Source of the DNA: Sympetrum striolatum
Lineage: Eukaryota; Arthropoda; Insecta; Odonata; Libellulidae
Assembly (NCBI GenBank): GCA_947579665.1
Contig: OX388348.1
Location: 8,184,001 to 8,248,000 of the forward strand
Direction: 5' to 3'
Length of the DNA: 64,000 bases
Shown one piece after another: positions 10,796-21,846 of this stretch (its first letter is position 1; each line of letters opens with the position of its first letter). The notes under the pieces are model-generated. The model was not told the origin of the DNA. It ran no database searches and saw only the letters and a program-made list of their open reading frames with translations. Position numbers and translations under genes: made by a program.

Positions 10796-11512
10796 TCAGT
10801 ATTCTTCGAAGGCCGGCAAGATCTTCTGGAAATCCTCCTCGCGGTCGATGAAGACGTTAATTTCGTCGGCATAGGCGCACACGGCCAGGCGCGTGTCCTG
10901 CGGTAGTGCCGCTCCCGCGAGGGTAGACTTGAGTTTCCTCACCTGGGGCTCGATCGCTAGGGAGTACAGCTGTCCCGACATTGGGCATCCCTGCCTGATT
11001 CCGCTGGTGACGGATATGGGTGAGGTGGGTCCGCCAGCCAGTCTCACCATGCACGTCGCGTCGGCGTATATGGTGCGGATCAGACGCAGGAAGTTGTCAT
11101 CCAGTCCCATCGCCGCCAGAACCGCGAAGATGTAGCGATGCCTCAATCTGTCGAACGTCTTGGACTGGTCCAAGGACAGTATCGCCAGGGGTTGGCGCCT
11201 CCGGTTCTTCAGGCGGACAACGTCGCGGATCGTGGCGATCAGATCGAAAATGGTGCGACTCGGGACGCAGTAACTCTGCTCGCCCGACGTGGGAGCGGGC
11301 ATGACCGTCCTGATCCTGTTGGCGACCGCCTTGGCGACGACTTTGTAGTCGGCCGCCATGATGGAGATCGGCCGCCATCCTCCGACGTCCAGGGCGTCGC
11401 CAACTTTGGGCAGGAGCCCGACGACCGCAGTCCTCGTCGTCCTGGGTAGCCTTCCGCTCCGCAGAGACGCCTCGACCATAGCGCAGAAGGGGAGACGCAG
11501 GACGTCCCACAA
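10796..11512 (-). pseudogene. LINE reverse transcriptase domain with altered catalytic box
   Basis: A 238-codon open stretch with the non-LTR RT blocks in order: GWRPISIMAADYK (residues 45-57), motif A LSLDQSKTFDR (112-122, catalytic D115), motif B GIRQGCPMSGQLYS (171-184), and motif C AYADEINVFI (213-222). Motif C is normally YADD; here the second Asp is Glu (codon at 10862-10864), which should damage metal binding. The RT makes cDNA from the element's RNA at a nicked chromosomal site. Upstream (11513-11728) the frame is interrupted by a stop, and downstream it ends at a stop soon after motif C. Confidence 0.88.
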
Positions 11513-12227
11513 GCGGAGGTAGAGCTCCGGGGTGAGACCGTCGATCCTGGGGGCCTTGCCTCACTGCAGCGCTTTGAGTGTTTCGTGCAGTTCTACCTCG
11601 GAGATGGGTAGGTCCAGCCGCTCTCTCTCAGCGACTTGCAGTCGGTCGAGGAGCCGGAAGAAATCGTCCGGTCCCTCGTCGAAGTCGTCACCGTCGTCTG
11701 GAGGGTTAAACAGCTCCGCGTAGTAGTCTCAAACGTGCTGGGCGACTTCCGCGTGCTCTTTGACGGTCCGCCCGTCGATGCAGAGTTTGCCGAGAGGGCC
11801 CGGCGACGTTATGGTCGCCCAGCGAGCGACGTGTGCGGCAGCGGGGCGGTCGTTGGCGAGGATCGACTCCCAACTGGCCCTGGCCACGATGGCGTTGGCT
11901 TGCTCCTGCAGGAAAGCGGTCTGCTCGGGCCCCTTCCTTCCTTTTCTCCTGTCGGCGGCGTACGCGATGGCGTGCTCCTTCACTTCGGACTTGATTTTTT
12001 CCCAACCCGAAAGCGGATCCATCTCGGGGTCGCGTCTTTCCTAACAGAGGGCTCGGACGAGCTCCCTCGAGTACCTGACGTACGCCTCGTCCTCGAGTAG
12101 TGCGTTGTCGAAGCGCCAATAGGGACGCCTCGAATCTGAGGGGCACCGTTAGGGAGACGGCCCTGTGGTCTGTGAAGGATGGTAAGGTCTTGATGGTCGT
12201 CGCGTCGTGGACCCTGTCCGCAGACAC
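11513..12227 (-). pseudogene. LINE ORF2 end of endonuclease and linker to RT
   Basis: One frame at the upstream end reads SADRVHDATTIKTLPSFTDH followed by RAVSLTV; the TDH fits the final catalytic SDH/TDH motif of apurinic-type endonucleases. A second frame from 12022 to 11729 (97 codons, MDPLSGWEKIKSEVKEHAIA) fits the helical linker before the RT. The two are in different frames, so the region has at least one frameshift. A stop precedes the RT segment. Confidence 0.65.
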
Positions 12228-12296
12228 GTAGAGGCGGTGTAGCCTGGCTCGCCAGCTTCCGGAGGCGTGGATGTAGCCCGGCGTTCCGGGCCTCAG

Positions 12297-12896
12297 CTAG
12301 GACCAGGCGTCGACCAGGTCGAAATCCCGCACGAGCGATCGCAGTTCGGCGGCATACGCCGGGTGCCTCTCCCAGCCCGAAGTCCTGTCTGTGACGGGGG
12401 AAAGGGTGACGTTAAAGTCGCCCCGCATGACGACGAAGGCGTCGTGACCGACGTGTGCTTGACGGAAGCACGTCAGCTGGTCCCTGAGGACGTCGACGAG
12501 GGAGATGGCGAGCCTTTGATTGTGCGGCCCATACACGGTGAGAAGGAGGAGGGTGAGCGTTCCCCCCGTGCTCTGCGGAAGGTCAAGAGTGACCGCAAGG
12601 GCGTGCCCCGCTTACACGACCGTCGGTTTCACCACGGATATTCTCAGGTTCCTCCTTATGCCGATGGCGGTGCCGGGTTGCACAGTCGTGGGTGGGCAGA
12701 AGTGGAGCTCGTACTGCTGGAGTGTCTGCAGGGGCACGTCGGAGGTATTGGTCTCCTGCAGCAGTACTACGTCCGGCTCCGTGGTGTTCAGGAACGTGGT
12801 CAGCTGGGCCCACTTCCGTTTGCTCTTTACCGATCGTACGTTGAGAGTCAACACGGAGAAGCCCAACGCCCTCCAGGTTGTTTCCTCACCCGCCAT
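12297..12896 (-). pseudogene. LINE apurinic-type endonuclease, N-terminal part, frameshifted
   Basis: ORF2 appears to start at 12896, 40 bp after the ORF1 stop. The first frame carries LTLNVRSVKS (Asn motif) and VVLLQETNTS (catalytic Glu motif). After a frameshift between about 12612 and 12536, a second frame carries VMRGDFNVTLSPVTDR (the DFN active-site motif) and stops at 12297-12299. This domain nicks target DNA to prime reverse transcription. The break makes the enzyme non-functional in this copy. Confidence 0.8.
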
Positions 12897-12935
12897 ATTC
12901 GTGGAAGATGGATGGATGGAAGGATGGATGAGCGG

Positions 12936-14006
12936 TTACTCAGACTCCGAGTCTCGGAGTTTGGCTAAGATCCTCTTGACCCTCATCCTCAGGGCCGGGT
13001 CCTTGATGGCTCTGTCTTGCAGGAGTCTGGCCAGCAACGTGGTTAGGTCCTCTAGGTTTTTGAAGGAGTCCTTCCCGAGCCACACCACTTCGTTGTGGCC
13101 CTTTGCCTCCTGCAGGAATCTCCGTAGGGTTTGGAACGAGATTGCCGGTACACCAGGGTTGGCGCGGTAATAATTCGCGATTTGCTTTAGACCTTCGTCG
13201 TCGCCTCCCGCAGCCGAGTCGGTCTTTAACTGTTTGCTGCTCGGGCTCTTCCCAGGCAGGTACTGGGAGTCCCGCTCAAGGGTAGCATCAGGTCTCGGGG
13301 CAGGTCTTCTCTGGCCCCGGTGTGGTGGGCTCGGACCTCGCCACCTCGGACCTGGCGAGAGCCTGAAGGGAGAGGGGGGCCTTCGAGGTGGCGACGGAGG
13401 GTTAACTGTCCGGCGTGTCGTCAACGTCCATGACTGCAGGCGTGTCTGGGGAGGCGGGTGTCGGTTCGTCATCGGGAGTGGCAGTTGGTGCAGGAGTTGG
13501 CGCCGTCGGGGGCGAGGTGCCGTGGCGATCCCCGGATTCAACGATGGTTGGGTGTGCTGGCCTGTCGCGATTTTTTCGTCCTGTTGCTTTCTCTGCTGGC
13601 AGTCCTTGGCGATGTGGCCGGTCGTGCCGCAGTGGAAACAGGAGTTGTCATCGACGCGGACGTATATGCGGTGCGGGATGCCAGGGAAGTCCACCAGGAA
13701 GGACTCGGGGAGTATGAGACTGTCCCGCAGCACGACGTGGACCATCAGCCTCCAAGGTGTTATTCCCGTACACCCCTCCGATCGCCAACCCATCGACAGG
13801 TTGTAAACGGGCGACACCACCCTTCCGGCCTCGAACATCAGCTCCGTGATAACGTCGTTGGGTATCTCCGGCAAGACGTTGCTGAGGTAGATTTTCTGCG
13901 AGACGGTGACCATGCGTCTCGCAGGAACCCACGTGTTTTTAGGGAGATGCCGCCGTGCGCTGTCAGAAATTCCGCGTCTAGGGCTTCGCTCGCCAGGTAT
14001 AGGCAA
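12936..14006 (-). pseudogene. LINE ORF1, CCHC nucleic-acid-binding protein (broken 5' end)
   Basis: The open part is 356 codons. It contains KIYLSNVLPEIPNDVITELM (about residues 38-57), then a conserved ORF1 core, a single CX2CX4HX4C zinc knuckle CFHCGTTGHIAKDC (123-136), a long Pro/Arg-rich stretch and a helical C-terminus ending 40 bp before ORF2. This matches Tx1-group ORF1 proteins, which bind element RNA. The visible Met is probably not the true start: ORF1-like sequence (including GGGEKISHANRL) continues upstream to about 14090 in another frame and across a TAG stop. Confidence 0.75.
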
Positions 14007-14575
14007 ATTCTCTAAATCGCGAGACGGTTAGCGTGGGATATTTTCTCGCCTCCTCCCACGAGTTTTCCCACCGCCATCGCGTATTCTAAGAGGGGGTGTC
14101 CGGAAGCGCCTGGAAAATAATACCCATCTTCCTGTTGGGTCCGTTTGTGTTAGGTGTGATGACCTTTTTTGAAAACATAAAGTTAGCCGGTGGCGCATCT
14201 TCTCGGGCGCTCGACGAGCCCGCGACGTGTTTTTTAACGCTGTTAACGCTGCGTACGAGCGAGGTTTTTGGTACGCGCTCGGAGGCGCTGCGCTCGTCCC
14301 GCCGGGAGACGGGGATGGAGAGGGGCGAAGATTCTCACACTGTGGGGGAGGGGGGCTCCTCCGGCCTGCTGAGAAGCTTTCGGCGGGCGGTGCAGGTGTC
14401 TCTTCGTTGCGCGCGCCTGTGGAGGTGGGGGCGGCGAGAGCTGGGAGGTGCGGAAAATCTTCCTGCCGTCTCGAGAGGGGCGGTAGCTGAACCGGCTGTC
14501 TTACCGAGGGGGAGGAAGGTGATTTCCTCGTGGAAACGGGCGCAGGGGGCGGGGAAATCGGTTTCGCCGGATGGT
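14007..14575 (-). pseudogene. LINE 5' region: ORF1 N-terminus remnants and 5' UTR
   Basis: GC-rich sequence with minus-strand remnants of ORF1 N-terminal coding (KLVGGGEKISHANRL near 14070-14030) interrupted by stops, then Pro/Arg/Ser-rich possible coding further upstream. The GC block ends abruptly at about 14575, where host-repeat sequence (AAACCGGAAGTTGCTGATT) resumes. This suggests a near-full-length insertion. The 161-codon plus-strand frame here is antisense and not called. Confidence 0.55.
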
Positions 14576-14576
14576 T

Positions 14577-14747
14577 AAACCGGAAGTTGCTGATTATGTA
14601 CTTTGTGGGCGATAAAAGATAATAATATATATATTAATCACTCATCTTCCAAGTTTAGATGGAATATAGAGTTCGAAATTACTGTCGTATATAAATATTT
14701 ACATTTTATATATGGAGAAAGTCATGTGCTGGCCACATCAGATTTTT
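14577..14747 (-). mobile_element. right part of hairpin-ended dispersed element
   Basis: Resumes the element interrupted at 8910. AACCGGAAGTTGCTGATTATG matches the reverse complement of 22055-22075, and the segment from AAAAGATAATAATATATAT to TATGGAGAAAGT (14711-14722) matches the reverse complement of 21847-21960. The end TATGGAGAAAGT is the inverse of ACTTTCTTCATA at 8761. The next 25 bp (14723-14747) nearly repeat the 25 bp left of the element (8736-8760, about 22 of 25 identical). Confidence 0.75.
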
Positions 14748-17149
14748 TCCTATACATTTCATTTATATTGGAATTCGTTATACTACTTGGGTGGATATCT
14801 TCGAAAGCCTTAAAACTAGTCCGTACTTGACTAGCCTTTTCGTTTTTTTAGCAGTTTAGCGCCAATATAACTTATTTTTTACTGAAAGCGCGAATTGTTC
14901 TCTTATTTTCAGTAAATATTTTGATACATTTTAGAATTTTTAACATATTTGGTTCAATTTCGTTGAAATCATAAAAACCAATCGTTATTCGGCGACAATT
15001 TTCTCGAGTTATAAGCAACTTAAAGCCAAATAACTGTTTTTTTTACAAAAATGTTGCCTTTTCGCCCGTTTTTTCGTGAAATTTTTCATAACTTTGAAAG
15101 AGAGACTTCTTGAAAATATTTATATTGATTCGCTATTTTACTAGGTTTTCTTGAATTTTGGCATTTTAAGCCGAAAAAACTTCAAATTTGAGAGAAATTA
15201 TTCAATTTTGCCCATTCTTTCGTCGAAATTTCGAAAGATTGAGAATTGATTATCATACTTGGTGTGATATCTTCAAAACTTTAAAATGTAAACGCTAACA
15301 CTGTTACATGATAATTTCAGGGAAAATTAAAACATGCATGGAGAAATCCCTTCACAATGTACCTTGAATATCATTACAAACTAAGCTAAGTCTTCAAATA
15401 ATAAAATGATAATTAGCACAACATTTAATTTGTGATGCAGAATGATTACCTATTTTCTTAGTGGTATAGTTATAAAAACCTTCTTTCCACTAGCAAAAAT
15501 CCATTCTGTACAGTGATACAGTACGTTATACACTGATAATTACAATATAGTTAATTACTATATAACTACTATAGAACATATATCAATTATCTATAACCTT
15601 ACAATCAACAAAATATATTTATTGAATAGTTTATAAAGTTTCAGTATGATATTACGATTTTTGCTAATCTTAAAGTATCATCATACGTTCAACATGCAAT
15701 CATAATTCCTAGAATTCTTTATCTTTTCCTTTAAAAATTAAATACCACTAGCAAATGCTTGTTTGTAATGTATCTCTCTGTAAAGAATTAGCATTTCCTC
15801 AAAATCATTAAAACAAAATTCCTTATTTGTGACTTAGAATATGATTTTGTACTTTAGTATAAATGAATTTATCAAGGGTGAACTAATAAATGAATTAATA
15901 CGGCCTGCTGTAGTTAAAAAACTAAAAACCATAGCTCTTAGCACTTCCGTGATTCTTTTGCATATAACATTATATTTGGCTGACAAATAATAATAATTCC
16001 AAGTGATACATAAGAATAAGCTTGCAATGAGGATATGCAGAAAAGGAACTCAATGTACATTAACCATTACCTTATCATAATACATTACTTCTACATTACC
16101 CTAACATACATTACCAAGTTAAAACTCTAACTAACAACAAAGAGAAGACAAGGAAATTAAAAAAAACTTTTGTCCACACGAAATATTGTGCAAAAGCACC
16201 AGAAGTGTATACAAAAATCAGAATTTGATTACACATTGGCATATTTTGCAAAATAATTATCTCACAATAAATTTCAAAGTTTTGAGAGGAAATTATTAAT
16301 CAAAGATACAAAATATTTCTATTTTGATGGAAAATTTTAATTAATTAGAATGTAGTAGTAGATGAGAAAATACATAAAGAACACATCAATACCTTACTTT
16401 ATTCCTTGCTTTTCGAATGGCATCCAAACGACAACACTTCTATCCTCAACTTATATCTGGAGCATAGGCTGAGAAGAGGTTTTCCAGTTCATGATGTGGA
16501 CCAACATATTTTGTTTCTCAATGCTCTTCTTTCATAGTTACTGATATTGCATCTTACCTCACTACATATACAACCTTGTAGATAGTAATAATATATTTAT
16601 TACAAGTGATATCACATTGATAGTTTACAATAAAAACATCTACAGTATTATAAAATACTATTGCAATAAGAAATATAGCCAGGAAAAATAAATATAATAA
16701 ATAAAATACTATCTAGAAATAAAATCAATAAAATAATGTTAACTTAATATATAAATTTATATTTTTAAAACTAATGTTGTCTTAGGTGAAGGAATTATTC
16801 ATTCAAAATATGTGAGATAAAATATTGAGTAGATTGTAGATATTTTTATAACTTTTTTTTTGTTTATTGGTTTCAAAATTATCTTAGCCTGGCATTGGCA
16901 ATCATCCTACAATTATGAAGTCTGTGTTACAATAAGAATTCAGTCGGTTACTCTGGTAATTATAATTGTTTATTTTTCCGTGAAAGATCAACGGGCTTTT
17001 CAGTTAGCTATTATATATAATTATTCACTTTGAGGAAAAAACAAGCTGCAATAATTTGGACACTGACATATAGCATGAATGCATTTTACCTCCTCATTTA
17101 CCGCTGAATAAACGCTGAAACGCTGAAACTTTTTAAACAAATAAACAAA
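14748..17149. other. AT-rich non-coding DNA with a short flanking direct repeat
   Basis: No gene is seen. An imperfect direct repeat around GATATCTTC-AAA-CTTTAAAA occurs at about 14776-14820 and 15250-15290. It brackets roughly 470 bp of T-rich sequence, including TTTTTCGTGAAATTTTTCATAAC, that looks like an old dispersed repeat. The remainder is simple AT-rich DNA. Confidence 0.45.
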
Positions 17150-17697
17150 AACTCAACTTTTGTGTGTAATTGTATATACCTACATTGCATTGTGACAGAG
17201 AGATGTATGAAAAACTTCCATTTCTGGATAAACAACAACTTCCGGTTAACCATTATTCAAGAATAACACCTATACCATCAGTGTTGGGAAAGAAATGTTT
17301 CAAACAAAAGTTGTAGTAAAGTGCATTATCTATAAGATTTGTGCATAATTGTATATACCTACATTGCATTCTGACGGAGATATTGATGAAACAAAATTTT
17401 GTTCCAGCCAAACCACAACTTCCTGTTAAGCGATATTCATCAAAAACAAATAAACTATTGGCAATGTTAGGAAAATACTAAATGTGAATATTGGAAATTA
17501 TCGGATAATTACCTTTTAAGATAGAGCGCCCACAATTTTTTTACCTCAGACAGACACACAGACAGACATGTTCGGGAAAATAGCAAAAACAAACTATATG
17601 GGCCACAAAACATCTATTTTGGTTGAAATCTGGAGGTCCAATTTTTTGCAAATACAATACGTTCTCTATACTACGTATAGGAAGATAGTAAAAATAC
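17150..17697 (+). mobile_element. diverged member of the hairpin-ended repeat family
   Basis: Shares the order of landmarks with the copy at 21847-22529: AACAACTTCCGGTTAACC, TTGTATATACCTACAT, AGAGCGCCCAC, a CA-rich tract (CAGACAGACACACAGACAGAC), CCACAAAACATCTATTTTGG, CAATACGTTCTCTATACTACG and a final GGAAGATAGTAAAA. Identity is lower than between other copies, so it is an older insertion or a related subfamily. No coding frame. Confidence 0.65.
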
Positions 17698-17964
17698 TAT
17701 GAATTACTTTTTTTTGCATTCTGCATATAACAAAACATAAAGTTGCTCTACCTCTCCGATCAAGGAATATGGTGTTGGAGATTTGCTACAGCATGACAAC
17801 TTGCTGTTTAACAGCATATTGTTTATAGCTGCAGCTACTAACATCTAATTAAATTTCTTCCTCTTCCTATAATCTATCAATTATTGCTGACATTAATTTG
17901 AAGTACTCATATCTTCTCAATGTGTTCTTACCAATAAATACATTAGCTAGAAAAAAACAAATAC
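17698..17964. other. non-coding spacer
   Basis: AT-rich sequence between two dispersed repeats; nothing recognisable on either strand. Confidence 0.4.
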
Positions 17965-18310
17965 CTTGATCGTCATGGGATGGGTTGTTTACAAACTAAA
18001 AATATCGATAAAATATTCACATATTTTATCAAAATATTCGCAATTTCTAATCAAGCAAGATTTTCAACGACCAATATAAGATTCTTTTTTCTATTTTCCT
18101 TCTTTTGGTGCTTAAATCGACTTTTGAAGACTTATTTCTAATTTAATTTTGAAAAAGGAATGAACCATGCAACAAAAGGAATGACTTTTACCTCTATATC
18201 ATATGAAAATGTTTTGACCTGTCTGGGTTTGAACCGTGGACTTAACTTAAGTAAATAAAAAGGTTTGCAACTTACAAGTTTTTAGAGAACATATACAGAA
18301 ACACACCCAC
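17965..18310 (+). repeat. dispersed repeat related to 21117-21600
   Basis: GATGGGTTGTTTACAAACT, the stretch of AAATATTCnCAnATTTTATC-like sequence, CGCAATTTCTAATC, and TTTTCCTTCTTTTGGTGCTTA correspond in order to 21147-21330. The downstream part is diverged. A B-box-like GGTTCAAAC occurs on the minus strand near 18226-18236. Confidence 0.55.
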
Positions 18311-19979
18311 TGTCTATTTTATGTAAATATATGGATATATATTTATTTATAATCTATAAAATAAATATCCAGAAAATTTTTAAATTTTAATAATTGAGAA
18401 TAAAATTGCTTGGTTAATAATATGTCAATGGTAATTGGTTCACTGTTACTGTTGTCCGTTAACATATCTACCTTCTGATGATGAGAATACAATTCGCAGC
18501 ATTTTTAAAAAATATATAAGATGAGAAAACTCGAGATTGTATGAAATTTTCTGGTCAATTATAATATGAGAATAGTAAAGTTTTAGAATATATCACTAAA
18601 ATCACAAAGATTCCTAACAAACACAGTGTCATAGATTCAGAGTTTTTCCGAGACAATCCAAAGGTACTGTTTTGCTTTGAGGAAAACAACTTAGTCACCT
18701 CTAAAAGTCCACTCATCTACAACGTCGCGATTTTTCCTAAAATTTACAACTAAAAAGTAGAAACAAGCATTGATGGCTTCTTGCTATAATCATGTTGTTT
18801 TGATATAAATATTAAGTCATAATTTCACTGCTCAAAACTCAAGAACACCAACAAATACAGATGTGATGTGATTAGTGAAGAATTGTTGAAAAATGATCAG
18901 TAAAAATTCAAAGTGGCCTAATCGTGACATCTGTAGCATGTTTATGTAGCATCGATTATAAGATAGATACATTATTTTACAAGAGAAGGACTCAAAAAGT
19001 CACCATCACCAACACCATCAAAAAGAGGAATAAAAGTATAAGCTTTTAGGTATATTTCGTTGATTTTTAAACATATTACGGATTACTGATGTAAACATAA
19101 ATGCTACAACTGTTAATATATATTCTTGTGATGCATTTGCACTTGAGTTTATTTACTCATGGAATAAGGTGATTCAGCTAAATGCCAATACATTTATCTC
19201 GACAGATACTTTAAAAGCTCAAGTCCACATCCCAAACCATATATGCTCCCTGCCCCTCAGCAAAGGTTTTTGCATGATTTTTTTAAGCCTAAAAAATGCT
19301 AAAATTAACTTCAATAGCAAATTATTAGCAAAATTTCTGATTTTGAAGACTCTGGTTATTTTTTTATGTAATTAATACCGGACTGTGATGAAAATTAAAA
19401 ATATTTAACCAATTTATTGCAATTCTATCGCTTAAAATTAATGATGGAATATTTTTACCAATCAAAGAGGTAAAGAATGACTTAATAGAAAATATTGTGA
19501 TTGTTACTTATAAATAAACAACATAATAGACATCAGTATATCATTAAGTATATTTGCACAATTTTACTGCACTATGGTTATTACAAATGTTTCTTAACGC
19601 AAACTCTTTGCCCGGTCCCTTGAGATTCCTGTTAGTGAGGGTTAACTGTATTCTAGAATAATAATAACTAATAATAATTAAAATTCTAGTAACAATATAA
19701 TCATAGTAAATATGAGCAAAAGTTATATAAAAGCATATTGATAATGCAAATGAAAAGACGGTATCAAATCAAGTACACCCTCAAACCTAATTTTCTATTC
19801 CCTATTACAAATATATGGTTGAATACAAATGGTGCCCCAGCTAGAACACAATTTTCATAAGGTGATAAACTATTTTTAAGAAATATTTATTACATCACCT
19901 CACATTCCTGGTCAGAGAATTTTCAACTTTTGTTTAACGAATACAAAAATTGAAATTCCCCACAAAACATTTCAAATGG
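18311..19979. other. AT-rich non-coding DNA
   Basis: No supported gene. A 68-codon plus-strand frame (19169-19375) has no recognisable motif. Short simple-sequence runs only. Confidence 0.45.
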
Positions 19980-20450
19980 TAGAGCTACCTGGTCTTGAAC
20001 CCCGGGCTTTTCCGATAATGTGAAAACATAGAACAACCATGTAGAAATAAAACTAATTTAATACAATGTTTTAAGAGACTATCATACCTGGGTTATCCTT
20101 AAAGAAGAATCTTTTATCCACATTTTCAAAACAGAGAAATGCTAATGGCGCTCTGTCTTTGAACCAAGGATCATGAGAGAAACCGTTAAATTCTTACATG
20201 AAATGTATTTATGATCTCTATTTACATGCAGTTTTGCATTTTGTATTTGCATTGCATGTAATCGGAAAAGAGATTGAAAAAATTATTAAAAATTGTGGCA
20301 ATTTTTCTTAAATGGGAGATATTTTTACCCAGCCAGGCATAGGCACCTAAATTATTCCATATATAATTCGATTCTGTATTCAGCATACCTGGTGTCTGAC
20401 CAAGGACTATTTTATGACAAAACTAGCTGAAGTGCCCGTTGATTCTCAAC
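19980..20450 (-). repeat. cluster of B-box-bearing repeat fragments
   Basis: On the minus strand, GGTTCAAGACC (19991-20001) and GGTTCAAAGAC (near 20157-20167) fit or nearly fit the pol III B-box. A third weaker match lies near 20390. No complete tRNA fold is present. These are probably SINE remnants in AT-rich DNA. Confidence 0.35.
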
Positions 20451-20564
20451 GGGGAATATATATAGAAATAGATTAAATTCAAGTTGCCAGTCGTGCAATG
20501 CGTAAATTCCCTTTAGAATACAGTCTAAAATTCCAAGCTATTCTTACTGTACAGGAAAATTCAT

Positions 20565-21600
20565 GAGCTCGGCTCAACCATCGCATTGATCGTGAGGAGG
20601 ATTGGCTGTTTACAACCTCAACAATTTTGGAAAATTCACGCGTATTCTGTCTAAATTCTCGAAATTTCGATTCGGAAACAATATTCCACTGTCAAAATTA
20701 GAACATAAATTTCATTTCCGTTCTTTCACTTCTTGATTCTATTCCGCACGACTATTTTTCTGTTTTAATTCTTCAAAAGAAATATAGCCTGCTACCGATT
20801 AAAGTGAAGATTAGATTTATTCTTTATGGAAACCCATCTGAGCGATCTTGGTTCGAAACCAGCAAAATTATCGAATAAAATTGAGACAGTACGTCCTTCC
20901 TGGTCCCAGAAAACACGTACGCAAAGTTTGACGCGAATCTGGCAAACGGTTTGTACTAAAATCGAAGACACACAATCTCCTGACTGTAATTACGTACCTG
21001 CAATTGCTGGTAACATTCTTACAGAAAATTTCTCGTTATCCATGTAATATATCGTACTCTTCAATCATCAGCTTTATGGGCCTAAAGTCCACGAGTATTT
21101 TTACGGGATAAAACATGAGCTCGGATTCAACAATGGAATCGGTCGTCAGGGGGATGAGTTGTTTATAGCCTCGTATTTTCACAAAATATTTCTATATTTT
21201 ACCAATATTCTCGCAAATTCTAATCGAAAGTAAGATTCCATGACCAAAATAAGAATCTTTATTCAATTTTCTTTCTTTCGGTGTTTGTTTCGACTCTGTA
21301 CTACTATTCCTTCTAATTTAATTCTTCAGGAGAAATAAAGCCTGCAACCGATAAAAGTGAAGCTTACGTGTATTTCTTATGAAAATCTATCTGAGCGATC
21401 TTGGTTCGAACCCAGCAAAATTCTTGAATAAAAATGCAACAGTACTTCCTTCCTGATGTCAGAGGACACGTATGCAAAGTTTGAGACAAATCGGGCAAAC
21501 GGTGTGGACTCCGATCCAAGACAAACAAACAAACCCACAAACACACAAACCCACAAACACACAAACCCACAGAATTTCTACTTTATATATATAGATGACA
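20565..21600 (+). repeat. two direct copies of a 552-bp dispersed module
   Basis: Copy 1 starts at 20565 (GAGCTCGGCTCAACCATCG) and copy 2 at 21117 (GAGCTCGGATTCAACAATGG). The internal landmark CTGAGCGATCTTGGTTCGAA is at 20839 and 21391, again 552 bp apart. Each copy has TTGTTT-CAACCTC-like sequence, AATAAAGCCTGC-ACCGAT-AAAGTGAAG, a GGTTCGAA-CC B-box-like motif (20850 and 21403) and GCAAAGTTTGA. Copy 2 ends in repeated ACAAACCCACAAACAC units and TTTATATATATAGATGA, which looks like the 3' end of a retroposon. A related piece is at 17965-18310. Confidence 0.7.
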
Positions 21601-21846
21601 AGGAAAAATTTGCTTTGGGATAATTTGACAATTTCTAAAATCCCAAGTCAATTATCTTGAATCTCTTAAAATGGAACTCTATATTTGTGTTTAATTGAAT
21701 AATGGATTCCAAACCGTGCATCACACCAATGATCATAAGGAAAATGATTAGCTGCGCTTATGAAAGATCCATTACTTCAGTTCATATGCATGGTCAAAAT
21801 TTCAACCTTAAATCAATCATAAAAAATCTTATATGGCCAGTACATG
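21601..21846. other. non-coding spacer; linker repeat at its right end
   Basis: Mostly AT-rich and unremarkable. The last 25 bp or so (ATCTTATATGGCCAGTACATG, 21825-21846) are the inverse of the sequence that also follows GGAGAAAGT at 14723-14747, so the dispersed family extends slightly beyond its apparent terminal repeats. Confidence 0.4.

Larger units (their letters stand above)
8911..14575 (-). mobile_element. degenerate Tx1/L1-like non-LTR retrotransposon
   Basis: A GC-rich 5.67-kb block in AT-rich surroundings, read on the minus strand. In order from its 5' end (right) it has a 5' region, an ORF1 with one CCHC knuckle, then ORF2 with endonuclease, reverse transcriptase and C-terminal zinc motif, a G-rich 3' UTR and a 3' tail of TAA/AAT trinucleotides (8911-8940 on the plus strand as TTA repeats). 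This order and the ORF1 type resemble the Tx1 group of the L1 superfamily. Every domain is interrupted by stops or frameshifts, so the copy is dead. It sits inside another repeat. No clear target-site duplication is visible, perhaps because the 3' junction is in a GT microsatellite. Confidence 0.85.

Noticed and set aside
9566..14578. Many plus-strand frames of 60-230 codons in the LINE
   Set aside because: Antisense shadows in GC-rich coding-derived DNA; the minus strand carries the recognisable domains.
21403..21413. tRNA gene suggested by GGTTCGAACCC
   Set aside because: Only a B-box-like motif is present, with no A-box at the right distance and no acceptor or anticodon stems.
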